Positions 1 to 7,850 of a stretch of 64,000 nucleotides of DNA are shown one piece after another (position 1 is the first letter of the stretch; every line of letters begins with the position of its first letter). The notes beneath the pieces were generated by a model. That model ran no database searches and was not told the origin of the DNA. It worked only from the letters and a program-made list of their open reading frames with translations. Origin of the DNA: Clostridiales bacterium (lineage in GTDB: Bacteria; Bacillota; Clostridia; Christensenellales; Aristaeellaceae); the NCBI GenBank assembly GCA_019419995.1, contig JAHZHZ010000009.1:1-64000 (forward strand), written 5' to 3'. The position numbers were made by a program, and so were the translations under genes.

Positions 1-176
1 ACGTTACGGGCAACATCAAGCTGCCGGAAGGCGTTGAGATGGTAATGCCTGGCGATAACATCGACATGGAGATCACGCTGATCACGCCCATTGCGTGCGA
101 AGAAGGTCTGCGCTTCGCTATCCGTGAAGGCGGCCGCACGGTGGGTTCCGGCGTTGTGACCAAAATCTGCGAATAA
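1..176 (+). CDS. tuf: Elongation factor Tu, C-terminal end (partial, 5' end outside window)
   Basis: The frame opens at base 3 and runs 57 codons to a TAA at 174-176. The visible protein is the last part of EF-Tu domain III: the LPEGVEMVMPGDN turn followed by the RFAIREGGRTVGSGVV strand pair, which is nearly invariant in bacterial EF-Tu. EF-Tu delivers aminoacyl-tRNA to the ribosome as a GTPase; the G domain lies upstream of the window. It is followed by a strong intrinsic terminator, so it is the last gene of its transcript. Confidence 0.97.
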   Translation, partial: VTGNIKLPEGVEMVMPGDNIDMEITLITPIACEEGLRFAIREGGRTVGSGVVTKICE

Positions 177-194
177 GCAGAACTGCAAAGCTTT

Positions 195-230
195 AAAGGG
201 AGGAGCGTTTTTTGCTCCTCCCTTTTTTTC
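195..230 (+). terminator. Intrinsic terminator of tuf
   Basis: A GC-rich stem (AAAGGGAGGAGC pairing with GCTCCTCCCTTT) with a short T-rich loop is followed by a run of seven T. It lies about 20 bases after the tuf stop. Confidence 0.93.
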
Positions 231-564
231 TGTTGAAAAGAAGTTGGAAAAGCTGTCCAGTACAGACGGGCGTATCAATGAACCAGAATCAATATGTGAA
301 AATCATATAGATGATCTGTGCAGCTCATTTTCAATTAGTATGGTCACCAAGCGCACAATAATTATCAGAAGCCAAGGGAATTTTTCATAGGGAGACTCCT
401 TTGTCTGTCATTGCTTAAAAATAGAATATTCAATATTTTAACACCGGTTTTCTTGAGTTACAGGTAAAACCGGCTTTTTCTATGGCATGCTTCGAGCGTT
501 ACTCCAGATTCTGCCGCCATTGGATGCGCATACTGGATAGAACTGTTAATTTTTGAAAACCTAA
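231..564. other. Non-coding stretch between tuf and the M14 peptidase gene
   Basis: I see no coding frame with a ribosome site here. The only clear structure is the terminator-like hairpin at 443-480. The stretch is more AT-rich than its surroundings and may hold a remnant or a small untranslated RNA that ends at that hairpin, but nothing identifies one. Confidence 0.5.
443..480 (+). terminator. Terminator-like hairpin
   Basis: CCGGTTTT (444-451) pairs with AAAACCGG (466-473) and is followed by CTTTTTC. It sits 180 bases upstream of the next gene, with no gene directly before it, so the transcript it ends is unknown. Confidence 0.6.
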
Positions 565-593
565 TTGACATTTGATACTTTTTGCGCTACTAT
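565..593 (+). promoter_or_regulatory. Sigma-A type promoter of the M14 carboxypeptidase gene
   Basis: A perfect -35 TTGACA (565-570) is separated by 17 bases from TACTAT (588-593). The predicted start of transcription, near 600, leaves a leader of roughly 40 bases before the gene. Confidence 0.82.
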
Positions 594-638
594 TGCGTTA
601 CCACATTAGCAAGATAAAGCGATGCAGTGAAGGGGGAA

Positions 639-2027
639 ATGAAATTGAAGAAGTGGATTGCGTGGGCGTGCATAGTTTTTATGGCGGTAGTCCTGCCTAT
701 GGCGCAGGCGAGCGAAATTGACTGGGATGCGCGGTACAGCTATGCGGAGTTAGAGGCACAGCTGAAGGAAATTGCGGCTGGCTATCCGGAAATTGCGCAG
801 CTGTATCCAATCGGCACCAGCTTTCAGGAGCGGACGCTGTGGTGCATGGAAATGACCAACGGGGGAGTGCCTGCGGAAGAAAAGACGGGCGTTGCTGTGC
901 TAGCGAACATCCACGGTGGCGAACGTGAATCTGCATCCTGTGCCATGTACTTTGCCTGGTGGCTAGCCAATGAATCCGAGACGGAAGAAGTGCAGCAGAT
1001 ACTGGACAATTACATCGTATATGTGGTGCCAGTGATCAATCCGGATGGTTACGAGCAGTCCTTTGTGTACAACACCCGACAGAACATGCGTCCTCGGGAT
1101 CTCAATGGCGATGGAACGCCCTTCTCCGATCCCTACACGGATATTGATGGAGATGGTTACATCGCCACGTTGTACCGGGGCACAGCGGATGCCCAGCCAA
1201 ACCGCCGCGAGAGTGCGGCCTTTGGGATGGAGAGCCCCGACTGGGATGCGAATGGCATTTTAGGGGATGACCCTCGCAACAGTGGTATTGACTTGAACCG
1301 TACCTTCGATTATCAGTGGAACCGCTTTGACGTGGAGACCCAGGAAACTGCCGTCATCGGCAACAATTCCTGGAGCAGCGCGGGCAGCGGACCTGCCACT
1401 GAGCCGGAGGTCAAGGCCGTACAGAACTTCCTGTTAAACAATGAAATTGACGCGCTGGCCACATTGCACACCGGTATTCAGTGCGTACTGTATCCCTGGT
1501 GCTACCGCCCCTATGATGAGAACGTAGATTCCGAGGACATTCTGTTTATGAAGGAAGTGGCGGCAGACATGGCGGCAGCCTATCAGGAGACCACGGGCCG
1601 TGGCTTCTATACCAAGTCATCCTATGAGGACTATCCCACCAGTGCGGAACTGATTGATTATGCCTATGGACGTCTGAATATTCACGCTTACACCATTGAG
1701 GTTTATGATGGTGGAAAATCTGAAAGCGGCGATATTGCGGAATGTAGATGGGAGAATACTCTTCCCGATGAAAAGTGGGTATTTTACGATCAAAATCAGC
1801 TTCAAAAGATGGGTCTGGACGTGGCGAATTTGAAGGATGCGTCCGGCGAAGGACTAAAAGAAGGGGAAGGACTGTGGTTTTATACCAGTTCTACGGCCCA
1901 AATGGTGGACAAGGCTCCCGAGGATCAGGGCCTCATGGTGAAAGGATGCAAAGATGCCTTGCTGGTAATGATTAACAGTGAACCGGAAGGCGCGGGCTAC
2001 ACCAAGGCGGAATATCTGAACTGGTAA
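639..2027 (+). CDS. Secreted zinc carboxypeptidase, M14 family
   Basis: About 460 residues. The N-terminus is a signal peptide (KLKKW, a hydrophobic run, then AQA before the mature part), so the enzyme is exported. Zinc-binding HGGE sits near residues 92-95 of this start, followed by the DLNRTF substrate-binding Asn-Arg motif and a later IEV that would supply the catalytic Glu of the M14 fold. The family removes C-terminal residues from peptides. The start is uncertain: GTG 627, ATG 639 and TTG 645 are in frame, and the AAGGGGG site at 630-636 fits TTG 645 best by spacing; all give the same signal peptide core. The gene is monocistronic, with its own promoter (565-593) and terminator. It probably feeds extracellular peptide degradation. 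Confidence 0.9.
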   Translation: MKLKKWIAWACIVFMAVVLPMAQASEIDWDARYSYAELEAQLKEIAAGYPEIAQLYPIGTSFQERTLWCMEMTNGGVPAEEKTGVAVLANIHGGERESASCAMYFAWWLANESETEEVQQILDNYIVYVVPVINPDGYEQSFVYNTRQNMRPRDLNGDGTPFSDPYTDIDGDGYIATLYRGTADAQPNRRESAAFGMESPDWDANGILGDDPRNSGIDLNRTFDYQWNRFDVETQETAVIGNNSWSSAGSGPATEPEVKAVQNFLLNNEIDALATLHTGIQCVLYPWCYRPYDENVDSEDILFMKEVAADMAAAYQETTGRGFYTKSSYEDYPTSAELIDYAYGRLNIHAYTIEVYDGGKSESGDIAECRWENTLPDEKWVFYDQNQLQKMGLDVANLKDASGEGLKEGEGLWFYTSSTAQMVDKAPEDQGLMVKGCKDALLVMINSEPEGAGYTKAEYLNW

Positions 2028-2032
2028 GGAAC

Positions 2033-2078
2033 ACCCATAAAAGTGCCTGATCCGTTTGGATCAGGCACTTTTATGTGG
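2033..2078 (+). terminator. Long intrinsic terminator after the M14 peptidase gene
   Basis: A stem of about 20 pairs with one bulge closes on a four-base loop (AAAAGTGCCTGATCC pairing with GGATCAGGCACTTTT), directly after the stop codon. Confidence 0.85.
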
Positions 2079-2085
2079 GCATTGC

Positions 2086-2114
2086 TTGCATGAAGCTTTT
2101 AAAAGTGATATAAT
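2086..2114 (+). promoter_or_regulatory. Sigma-A type promoter of the MBOAT-murB-whiA operon
   Basis: TTGCAT (2086-2091) is followed after 17 bases by a perfect TATAAT (2109-2114). It lies just after the upstream terminator and about 75 bases before the first gene. Confidence 0.83.
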
Positions 2115-2192
2115 GTATGTCGGTATTGTGTATGTGAATATCACTTACAATTCGGGAAAATAACCTGCCGGGTACATAAAGGAGACGTGTCA

Positions 2193-3608
2193 ATGGTTTT
2201 CTCCAGCAATGTGTTTCTCTATTTTTTTCTGACTTCGGTTCTGGTAGGCTATGCCATTCTGTGGCGTTGGCGTAAATGGAACAACCTTTTCCTTACATTG
2301 GCGTCACTGGGCTTCTATGCGTGGGGCCAGCCGAAGTTTGTGGCGGTGATGATTGCATCCATCGTCATGAACTGGTTGATGGCTCTGTGGATTGATCGAG
2401 AAAAGCAGAAAGACCAAAATGGGCACGCCAAAGGAATATTGGCGCTTGCCATCGTGATGAATTTGGGGCTGCTGGGCGCATATAAATATCTCAGTTGGCT
2501 GTTGGGAAATATCAATGCCTGGTTTAATCTGTCGTTTCCGGTGCCGCAGATTGCGTTGCCCATAGGCATTTCCTTTTTTACCTTTCAAGCCATGAGCTAT
2601 GTGATTGATGTTTATCGCGGCGACGGGAAGGTGCAGAAAAATTTTATCAATGTCTGCCTCTATGTATCCTTCTTTCCTCAGTTAATAGCGGGTCCCATTG
2701 TCCGCTATCAGACAGTGGCCGATGAGATTGAAAATCGTCGGGAAAATATTACCGATTTTACCGCGGGCGTACATCGCTTCATGGTGGGTTTTTGCAAAAA
2801 AACGCTGCTGGCCAATAATCTGGGCCTACTGGTAGACACTTTATTTGGGCTGGAGCAGGCAAACCTGTCTGTGGGTGGAACATGGATTGCTGCAGGAGCC
2901 TATATGCTGCAGGTGTATTACGATTTCTCCGGTTATTCGGATATGGCCATTGGATTGGGCAGGATGTTTGGGTTCCATTTTCTGGAAAACTTCAACTATC
3001 CCTTCATTGCCAAGTCGGTGGCTGAATTCTGGAGGCGCTGGCATATTTCGCTGACCACCTGGTTCCGGGATTATGTCTACTTCCCCATGGGCGGGAGTCG
3101 CGTGAAGAGCAAAGCCCGGTTGGTTTTCAACATGTTCGTGGTTTGGTCACTGACGGGCCTCTGGCATGGAGCGGCTTGGACCTATGTGCTGTGGGGTTGT
3201 GCGTTCTTTGTGGTGATGCTGATAGAGCGTTTCTTCGGCCTGCGCAAATGGATGCAGGAGCACGCCATCGGTCACCTCTATACAATTTTGGTAGTGATCT
3301 TCTTTACGATGATCATTCGTTGCGACGATCTGCCGCATGCATGGTCGATGTACGGTTCAATGCTGGGCCTCAATGGCGCACAGCTATGGAATAGCGTCAC
3401 GACGGTTCTGCTCAGGGAGTATGGTTTGTTCTTCCTGGCGGGAATCATTTGCGGAATACCCATGCGTGGCTTTATTGTGGAACGCCTGCACGTAAATGAA
3501 AATTTGCTGCGCGTGGTCAGTGCAGTTGCCTTGGTGGCGCTTACCGGCATCTCCATCAGCTACATTGCCGTCAACGGATACAATCCATTTATCTATTTCA
3601 ACTTCTAA
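2193..3608 (+). CDS. MBOAT family membrane O-acyltransferase (AlgI/DltB-like)
   Basis: 471 residues, strongly hydrophobic with about ten membrane segments. The opening MVFSSNVFLY is typical of AlgI-type proteins. The central block YYDFSGYSDMAIG, then EFWRRWHISLTTWFRDYVYFP, and the LTGLWHGAAW segment with the catalytic His are the MBOAT signature. The family moves acyl (often acetyl) groups across the membrane onto polysaccharides or wall polymers. ATG 2193 is chosen over GTG 2187 because AAAGGAG (2178-2184) is 8 bases before it. The usual partner, an AlgJ/AlgX/DltD-like SGNH protein, is not adjacent. Being 12 bases ahead of murB suggests a cell-envelope substrate such as peptidoglycan or a wall polymer, which is inference. 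Confidence 0.92.
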   Translation: MVFSSNVFLYFFLTSVLVGYAILWRWRKWNNLFLTLASLGFYAWGQPKFVAVMIASIVMNWLMALWIDREKQKDQNGHAKGILALAIVMNLGLLGAYKYLSWLLGNINAWFNLSFPVPQIALPIGISFFTFQAMSYVIDVYRGDGKVQKNFINVCLYVSFFPQLIAGPIVRYQTVADEIENRRENITDFTAGVHRFMVGFCKKTLLANNLGLLVDTLFGLEQANLSVGGTWIAAGAYMLQVYYDFSGYSDMAIGLGRMFGFHFLENFNYPFIAKSVAEFWRRWHISLTTWFRDYVYFPMGGSRVKSKARLVFNMFVVWSLTGLWHGAAWTYVLWGCAFFVVMLIERFFGLRKWMQEHAIGHLYTILVVIFFTMIIRCDDLPHAWSMYGSMLGLNGAQLWNSVTTVLLREYGLFFLAGIICGIPMRGFIVERLHVNENLLRVVSAVALVALTGISISYIAVNGYNPFIYFNF

Positions 3609-3620
3609 CGGGGGACGTCT

Positions 3621-4523
3621 ATGCATACACTTGCTCAAAGCCTTCGGAATTTGGCCTCGGACAGGCTGCTGGAAAATGAACCCATGTCCCGCCATACCAC
3701 CTTTCGAGTGGGGGGCCCTGCGGAACTGGTTTTCTTCCCCAGCAGCGCTGAGGAGCTAACGCTGGCTTTGAAGGAGGCGCATAAGGCGCAGGTTCCTGTA
3801 CATCTATTGGGGAATGGGTCAAATCTGCTTGTGCGTGATGGGGGCCTGAAGGGGTTAACCATCATTATGGGTGAAAATTATGCGCAGATCCAGGTAGAAG
3901 GCACGCGTGTGCATGCTCAGGCAGGTGCGAGACTTTCCCGGATTGCTTCTATGGCCCAGGAGTCAGGGTTGGCGGGGCTGGAATTTGCCGCAGGAATTCC
4001 TGGTACACTGGGAGGCGGTTGCGTGATGAACGCTGGAGCCTACGGCGGCCAAATTTCCGATGTGCTGGTGGAAGCGGAGGTTCTGCTGGAAGGTGAGCGT
4101 CGCGTTTTGTCCCTCGCGGAAATGGAAATGGGATATCGTACATCTATGCCCCTGAGAAGGGGAGGCATCGTGCTTTCCGCATGTTTTGAATTGACTCCGG
4201 CCAGGTCCGAGGATATTTTGGAGCGCATGCTTCAACTCAATGCTCAGAGAAGGGAAAAACAGCCGCTGAATTTGCCCAGCGCCGGTTCTACTTTCAAGCG
4301 CCCCGAGGGAAACTACGCGGGCGCGCTCATTGAACGTTGCGGCTTAAAGGGTTTTTCTATCGGCGGCGCTCAGGTGAGTGAAAAACATGCGGGATTTGTG
4401 GTCAATAGGGGAAATGCTTCAGCTGGGGACATTCTGGCACTGATTGCGCACATACAACAGGTGGTTAAAGAACGTACCGGGGTGGAACTTGAACCGGAAG
4501 TTAGAATACTGGGGGAAGACTAA
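3621..4523 (+). CDS. murB: UDP-N-acetylenolpyruvoylglucosamine reductase (MurB)
   Basis: 300 residues, normal for a type II MurB. This FAD enzyme reduces UDP-GlcNAc-enolpyruvate with NADPH to UDP-MurNAc in the cytoplasm, the second committed step of peptidoglycan synthesis. The FAD-binding LGNGSNLLVRDGG is at 63-75, GIPGTLGG with NAGAYG at 125-142, YRTS near 172, catalytic Ser in SAGSTFKRP near 223, and catalytic Glu in LEPEVR near 293. It follows the MBOAT gene after 12 bases and its TAA directly abuts the whiA ATG, so the genes are cotranscribed. Confidence 0.97.
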   Translation: MHTLAQSLRNLASDRLLENEPMSRHTTFRVGGPAELVFFPSSAEELTLALKEAHKAQVPVHLLGNGSNLLVRDGGLKGLTIIMGENYAQIQVEGTRVHAQAGARLSRIASMAQESGLAGLEFAAGIPGTLGGGCVMNAGAYGGQISDVLVEAEVLLEGERRVLSLAEMEMGYRTSMPLRRGGIVLSACFELTPARSEDILERMLQLNAQRREKQPLNLPSAGSTFKRPEGNYAGALIERCGLKGFSIGGAQVSEKHAGFVVNRGNASAGDILALIAHIQQVVKERTGVELEPEVRILGED

Positions 4524-5486
4524 ATGTCCTTTGCTTCCAATGCACGCGCCGAAATGGCGCGTGAACTTTGTAAAAAGGCATGTTGCGCCCGCGCTGAACT
4601 GGCGGCGGCGCTGCTGGCCTCGGGCAGTATTGTCTATCGCTTTGGAAACGAACCCAGCTATTCTCTTTCCATTGCCACTGCTGAAGCAGCAGTGGTGCGC
4701 CACTACTTTCAATTACTGAAACACTATTTTGGGATCACCGCACAGATACGGACTTTGCGCAGCGAGACGCTGCGGGGGATGACCCGGTATCAATTGGTTG
4801 TACCGGAAGAATATTCCCTAAATTTGATGAAAGAGGCAGGATTGTATGATCCCCAGGAAATCCTAGGGGTGTGCTCTATCCCCCAGGAAGATATAATCAG
4901 CTATAATTGCTGTAGAAAGAGCTTTTTGAAAAGTGCCTTCATGGTCAGCGGAGCAATTTCCAATCCGGAGTTGGCTTATCATATAGAAATTGCCTCTCCA
5001 AGTGATGAATTTGCTGATTGCGTTATAAAAATTCTCAAATTCTATGAAATTTCTGCAAAAAAAGCGTGCAGAAAATCGAAGGTTGTGGTATACTTAAAAA
5101 AGAGTGACGAAGTTTCGGACATGCTGACGTTAATGGGCGCTTCACAAGCGGTGTTGAGCCTCCAAAATGTTAGGGTCAAGAAGGAGGTCAGTAACCGGGT
5201 GAACCGGCAACTGAACTGCGATGGCTCCAATATTAATCGGGTGATGGAGACGGCGCTGAAGCAAATTGAAGATATACGCTACATAGATGATCAGCTTGGT
5301 TTGGAAAAATTGCCCGGTCCACTGCGGGAAATGGCGCAGGTGCGGCTGGACAATGCGGCCACATCTCTTTCGGGACTGGGAGAGTTGTTGGTGCCGCCCA
5401 TCGGCAAGTCGGGCGTAAATGCCCGACTGCGCAAGCTGAGCAGTATTGCAGATAAACTTCGAAGCGGAGAAAATCTGGATTTGTAA
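4524..5486 (+). CDS. whiA: WhiA-type DNA-binding regulator
   Basis: 320 residues, usual for WhiA. The N-terminal MSFASNARAEMARELC and CCARAELAA motifs begin the LAGLIDADG-like domain, and the NCDGSNINRVMETALKQIEDI block leads into the C-terminal helix-turn-helix. WhiA is a sporulation regulator in actinomycetes and affects cell division and chromosome segregation in Bacillus. The ATG immediately follows the murB stop. In Bacillus and many Clostridia the order is rapZ-yvcK-whiA-crh/hpr; here rapZ and yvcK are not between murB and whiA, while the HPr-like partner is kept. Confidence 0.95.
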   Translation: MSFASNARAEMARELCKKACCARAELAAALLASGSIVYRFGNEPSYSLSIATAEAAVVRHYFQLLKHYFGITAQIRTLRSETLRGMTRYQLVVPEEYSLNLMKEAGLYDPQEILGVCSIPQEDIISYNCCRKSFLKSAFMVSGAISNPELAYHIEIASPSDEFADCVIKILKFYEISAKKACRKSKVVVYLKKSDEVSDMLTLMGASQAVLSLQNVRVKKEVSNRVNRQLNCDGSNINRVMETALKQIEDIRYIDDQLGLEKLPGPLREMAQVRLDNAATSLSGLGELLVPPIGKSGVNARLRKLSSIADKLRSGENLDL

Positions 5487-5501
5487 GGAGAAAAAAGGTA
5501 T

Positions 5502-5756
5502 ATGCAAACGGAAATTATTTTTGGCGCGTGTGCTACGGTGACGCCGGATTTTGCGGCGCATCTGGCTCAGGAGGCGTCGATGTTTTCATCGAAGGTCTAT
5601 TTGGAGCGGGGAACTACGAGGCTGTGCGTGGATTCGCTGATTGGCGTATTGGCAATGAATCTGCGCAGAGGAATGAAAGTGACGCTTCTGGTGGACGGCG
5701 AAGATGAGACCGAAGCGATGCAGCACATCAGTGCGTTGATGCAGGGAAACAAATAG
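5502..5756 (+). CDS. HPr-family protein lacking the active histidine (Crh-like)
   Basis: 84 residues, the length of HPr. The fold is recognisable: AAHLAQEASMFSSKVYLE matches the first HPr helix and strand, and DSLIGVLAMNLRRGMKVTLLVDGEDETEA matches the Ser46 region and the C-terminal helix. HPr passes phosphate from PTS enzyme I through His15 in a GxHARPA loop. Here that loop reads CATVTPDFA, so the histidine is gone. The regulatory serine is kept (Ser45, in DSLIG). This combination is that of Crh, a cofactor of CcpA, and the position after whiA is where crh sits in Bacillus. I infer a regulatory and not a transport role. It is the last gene of the operon. Confidence 0.87.
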   Translation: MQTEIIFGACATVTPDFAAHLAQEASMFSSKVYLERGTTRLCVDSLIGVLAMNLRRGMKVTLLVDGEDETEAMQHISALMQGNK

Positions 5757-5802
5757 ATCACAAAACACAAATGAAGAACCGTTGCCGGGCGCGGCAAAAA
5801 AT

Positions 5803-5850
5803 AAAACTGGTGAAGGGTAGGAGAGCAAACAACCCTTCACCGGTTTTTTT
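5803..5850 (+). terminator. Intrinsic terminator shared by convergent genes
   Basis: ACTGGTGAAGGGT pairs with ACCCTTCACCGGT with one G-T pair, and is followed by seven T. The flanking A-run makes it usable on the minus strand too, for the convergent Noc/ParB-like gene. Confidence 0.9.
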
Positions 5851-5860
5851 GTAATTTTAT

Positions 5861-6694
5861 CTACGAACCTTCCTGAGCCGCGTGGGGCGTACGGATGGTG
5901 ACGATGATATCGTAGTAATCCTCATGTGCTTCCACGCGACTGCTGGCAGGTACACCGATGCGTTTGAGTTGGCGCACCGTATCCTTCAGGGCATTGATAA
6001 CTAGACGGCTATCCCGCATCAGTATGGAGGTGGAATGCTGGGTGGGCTGAGAAGCGGAAGAATGAAGCTGGGCCTCGATCTGAGATTCCAGTTGCCGAAC
6101 GCTTAGGTTTGCCTGTACAGCCATGCGGGCAAAGCGCAATTGCTCCGCTTCGCCAGTTAGCTTCAACAAAGAGCGGGCGTGACGCTCACTTAATCCATGT
6201 TCGCGGATGTATAATCGGACATTGCGGCCGAGGCGAAGCAGACGCAGTAAATTGGCCAGAGCAGAGGGACTCTTGCCCAGCGTGGCAGCCAGTTCTTCCT
6301 GTGTCAGGTCATGTTCCCGAAGGATCCGGCGACAGGATTCAGCTTCATCCAAAAAATGGAGATCTTCTCGCTGCAAGTTTTCGATCAAAGCCAGCAGGGC
6401 GCTATCCCGCTCAGTTGCCGACATGACGATGGCGTCAACATGACTGTGGCCCAGCATTTTTATTGCGCGCAATCTACGCTCTCCGGCAATTAATTCATAA
6501 TTGCCGTTCCCAGCCCTGCGCACCAGCAGCGGGGAGAGCAGGCCGAACTGGCGGATGGAATCCGCCAGTTCGCGCAAACCGGCTTCATCCGGCGGCTGGC
6601 GCCTGGGCTGATAGGGATTTAGGCCAATGCGGCTGATTTCAATGCGGCAAACCCGGTGTTCCGGGGCGACAGGACGAATGGAGAATGCGGGCAT
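5861..6694 (-). CDS. ParB/Noc family chromosome-organising CTPase
   Basis: 277 residues. The ParB N-terminal domain shows LNPYQPRR near 25-32, the CTP-binding GERRLRA at 71-77 and ENLQRE at 105-110. A helix-turn-helix follows (LTQEELAATLGKSPSALANLLRLL, about 130-153), then a short C-terminal dimerisation part. ParB and Noc load on parS or NBS sites and slide as CTP-dependent clamps; ParB helps segregation, and Noc blocks division over the nucleoid. No parA lies next to it, which favours Noc, but the sequence alone does not settle this. A strong AGGAGG site precedes the ATG. Two CCGGAAAA direct repeats at 6740-6747 and 6752-6759 lie in its promoter region. Confidence 0.88.
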   Translation of the reverse strand: MPAFSIRPVAPEHRVCRIEISRIGLNPYQPRRQPPDEAGLRELADSIRQFGLLSPLLVRRAGNGNYELIAGERRLRAIKMLGHSHVDAIVMSATERDSALLALIENLQREDLHFLDEAESCRRILREHDLTQEELAATLGKSPSALANLLRLLRLGRNVRLYIREHGLSERHARSLLKLTGEAEQLRFARMAVQANLSVRQLESQIEAQLHSSASQPTQHSTSILMRDSRLVINALKDTVRQLKRIGVPASSRVEAHEDYYDIIVTIRTPHAAQEGS

Positions 6695-6764
6695 GATTGT
6701 TCCTCCTTGGGAAACTTACGCAGATTATATATTCGCCTGCCGGAAAAATATCCGGAAAATGGAT

Positions 6765-6791
6765 ATAAAAAATGAGCATCTACAGATGCTC
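6765..6791 (-). terminator. Terminator of the 6S RNA gene
   Basis: On the minus strand an 8-pair perfect stem (GAGCATCT with AGATGCTC, two-base loop) is followed by ATTTTTTA. Confidence 0.87.
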
Positions 6792-7013
6792 AAAGTACAA
6801 ATATCCCAAGAGTGCCGTCTGTCTCTACTTTTTCACCCGCCGCTCAGGCAGGGCGGAGACCTGCGGCTGCTTACTGCCTTCCCCTGACAAAATAGGGGGC
6901 TTGACATCTGCGCACCGACCCGGAATCCTTTTTTGAATCTGTGGGTAAAAGCAAAAGACTAACGCACACCTCAGGATATTCTTTCACACATTGCGGTGGC
7001 TTCTGCCACCGAC
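6765..7013 (-). ncRNA. ssrS: 6S RNA
   Basis: A gene-free 380-base gap holds a minus-strand transcript with a perfect promoter (7020-7048) and an intrinsic terminator (6765-6791). Inside it, ATATCC (minus strand, near 6974-6979) pairs with GGATAT (near 6801-6806). The closing stem continues with TGAG against CTCT(T), enclosing 179 nucleotides, the size of 6S RNA. The 5' arm CCTGAGGTGTGCG resembles the conserved 5' arm of known 6S RNAs, and the two long arms flank a poorly paired centre, the open-promoter mimic that binds RNA polymerase-sigma-A. A small hairpin (GGTGGC/GCCACC) precedes the 6S body and may be trimmed off. The boundaries are estimated; the family call rests on arm similarity and architecture, not on a model search. 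Confidence 0.8.
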
Positions 7014-7019
7014 ATTTTT

Positions 7020-7048
7020 ATTATATGCACGGTACAGGGGAATGTCAA
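7020..7048 (-). promoter_or_regulatory. Perfect-consensus promoter of the 6S RNA gene
   Basis: On the minus strand TTGACA (7048-7043) and TATAAT (7025-7020) are separated by exactly 17 bases. Both hexamers are perfect, as expected for a very abundant stable RNA. The promoter starts only 30 bases after the metallophosphoesterase stop. Confidence 0.9.
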
Positions 7049-7077
7049 GGTATCCAGGAAGGTTTTGAAAAGAAAAC

Positions 7078-7845
7078 TTATTTGCCAAATTTTAGCAGGT
7101 AAATTTGCGGTTCTGCACCCAGACGAAAGGGGAAACGGCTCACGCCAATACCGTTGCCCACCCAGAGATCCATTTCATCTATGCGACGGTGACCGCGTAT
7201 GGCTGCCAGATGATATTTGTGTTCAAAACCCAGGGAATAGGGAGTGATTCCCCACAGGTTGCACTGCCCGCCATGGGTATGCCCGCTCAACATCAAATCA
7301 CATTTACATTCCGGTAAGATGGGGTAGTGGGACAACAATATCCGATAATCCACTTCAGGAGAAAAAAGCGAACGGGTTTGTGGCGAGCCGTGGTGATATT
7401 CGTCGCATCCGGCAATCTGAAGACGATATTCGGACAGAGACAGGGTTTGCGCCTCATTAATCAACAGCGTGACGCCTGCGGCTCGGACGGTGTTCCTGAG
7501 ATATTCCAGGTTACCCCGATCGTTGTTGCCCAAAACAGCAAATCCGCCCAAGGGAAAGGACAAGTGCCCAAGAGCCTCAAAAAAGCGAACAAACTGATCC
7601 GTTTTTTCCGCATAATCGCCGCTCAACAGTAGAAGATCCGCTTTAGCTCCCGCCATGAGGGACATCAATGCCTCCAAGCGGGCTTCCGATACACTGCGAC
7701 GAAGGTGTACGTCAGAGACAAAAAGGGCTTTGCAGCCTACAGGCCCACCCGAGATATGAAGCTCCACCAACCTTGGCTGGGGAAATACACCGGGATAGAA
7801 CCCGCCATCAACAGGCGTCAAAAAAGGATAGGATAAAAAAGCCAT
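7078..7845 (-). CDS. Calcineurin-like metallophosphoesterase (YaeI/LpxG-like group)
   Basis: 255 residues. All metal-binding motifs of the family are present in order: DVH at 45-47, GD at 76-77, GNND at 106-109, the His of SHYP at 173, and GHTHGG at 188-193. The members closest in layout are membrane-associated phosphohydrolases with the GHTHGGQ ending; the substrate cannot be told from sequence. The N-terminus is not a clear signal peptide. It is 5 bases downstream of the ROK gene and cotranscribed with it. Confidence 0.88.
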   Translation of the reverse strand: MAFLSYPFLTPVDGGFYPGVFPQPRLVELHISGGPVGCKALFVSDVHLRRSVSEARLEALMSLMAGAKADLLLLSGDYAEKTDQFVRFFEALGHLSFPLGGFAVLGNNDRGNLEYLRNTVRAAGVTLLINEAQTLSLSEYRLQIAGCDEYHHGSPQTRSLFSPEVDYRILLSHYPILPECKCDLMLSGHTHGGQCNLWGITPYSLGFEHKYHLAAIRGHRRIDEMDLWVGNGIGVSRFPFRLGAEPQIYLLKFGK

Positions 7846-7850
7846 GGGGC

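Noticed and set aside
5861..6694. Assigning the ParB-family gene firmly as spo0J/parB with parS sites nearby
   Set aside because: No parA neighbour and no 16-base parS palindrome noticed in the window, so the call stays at ParB/Noc family.
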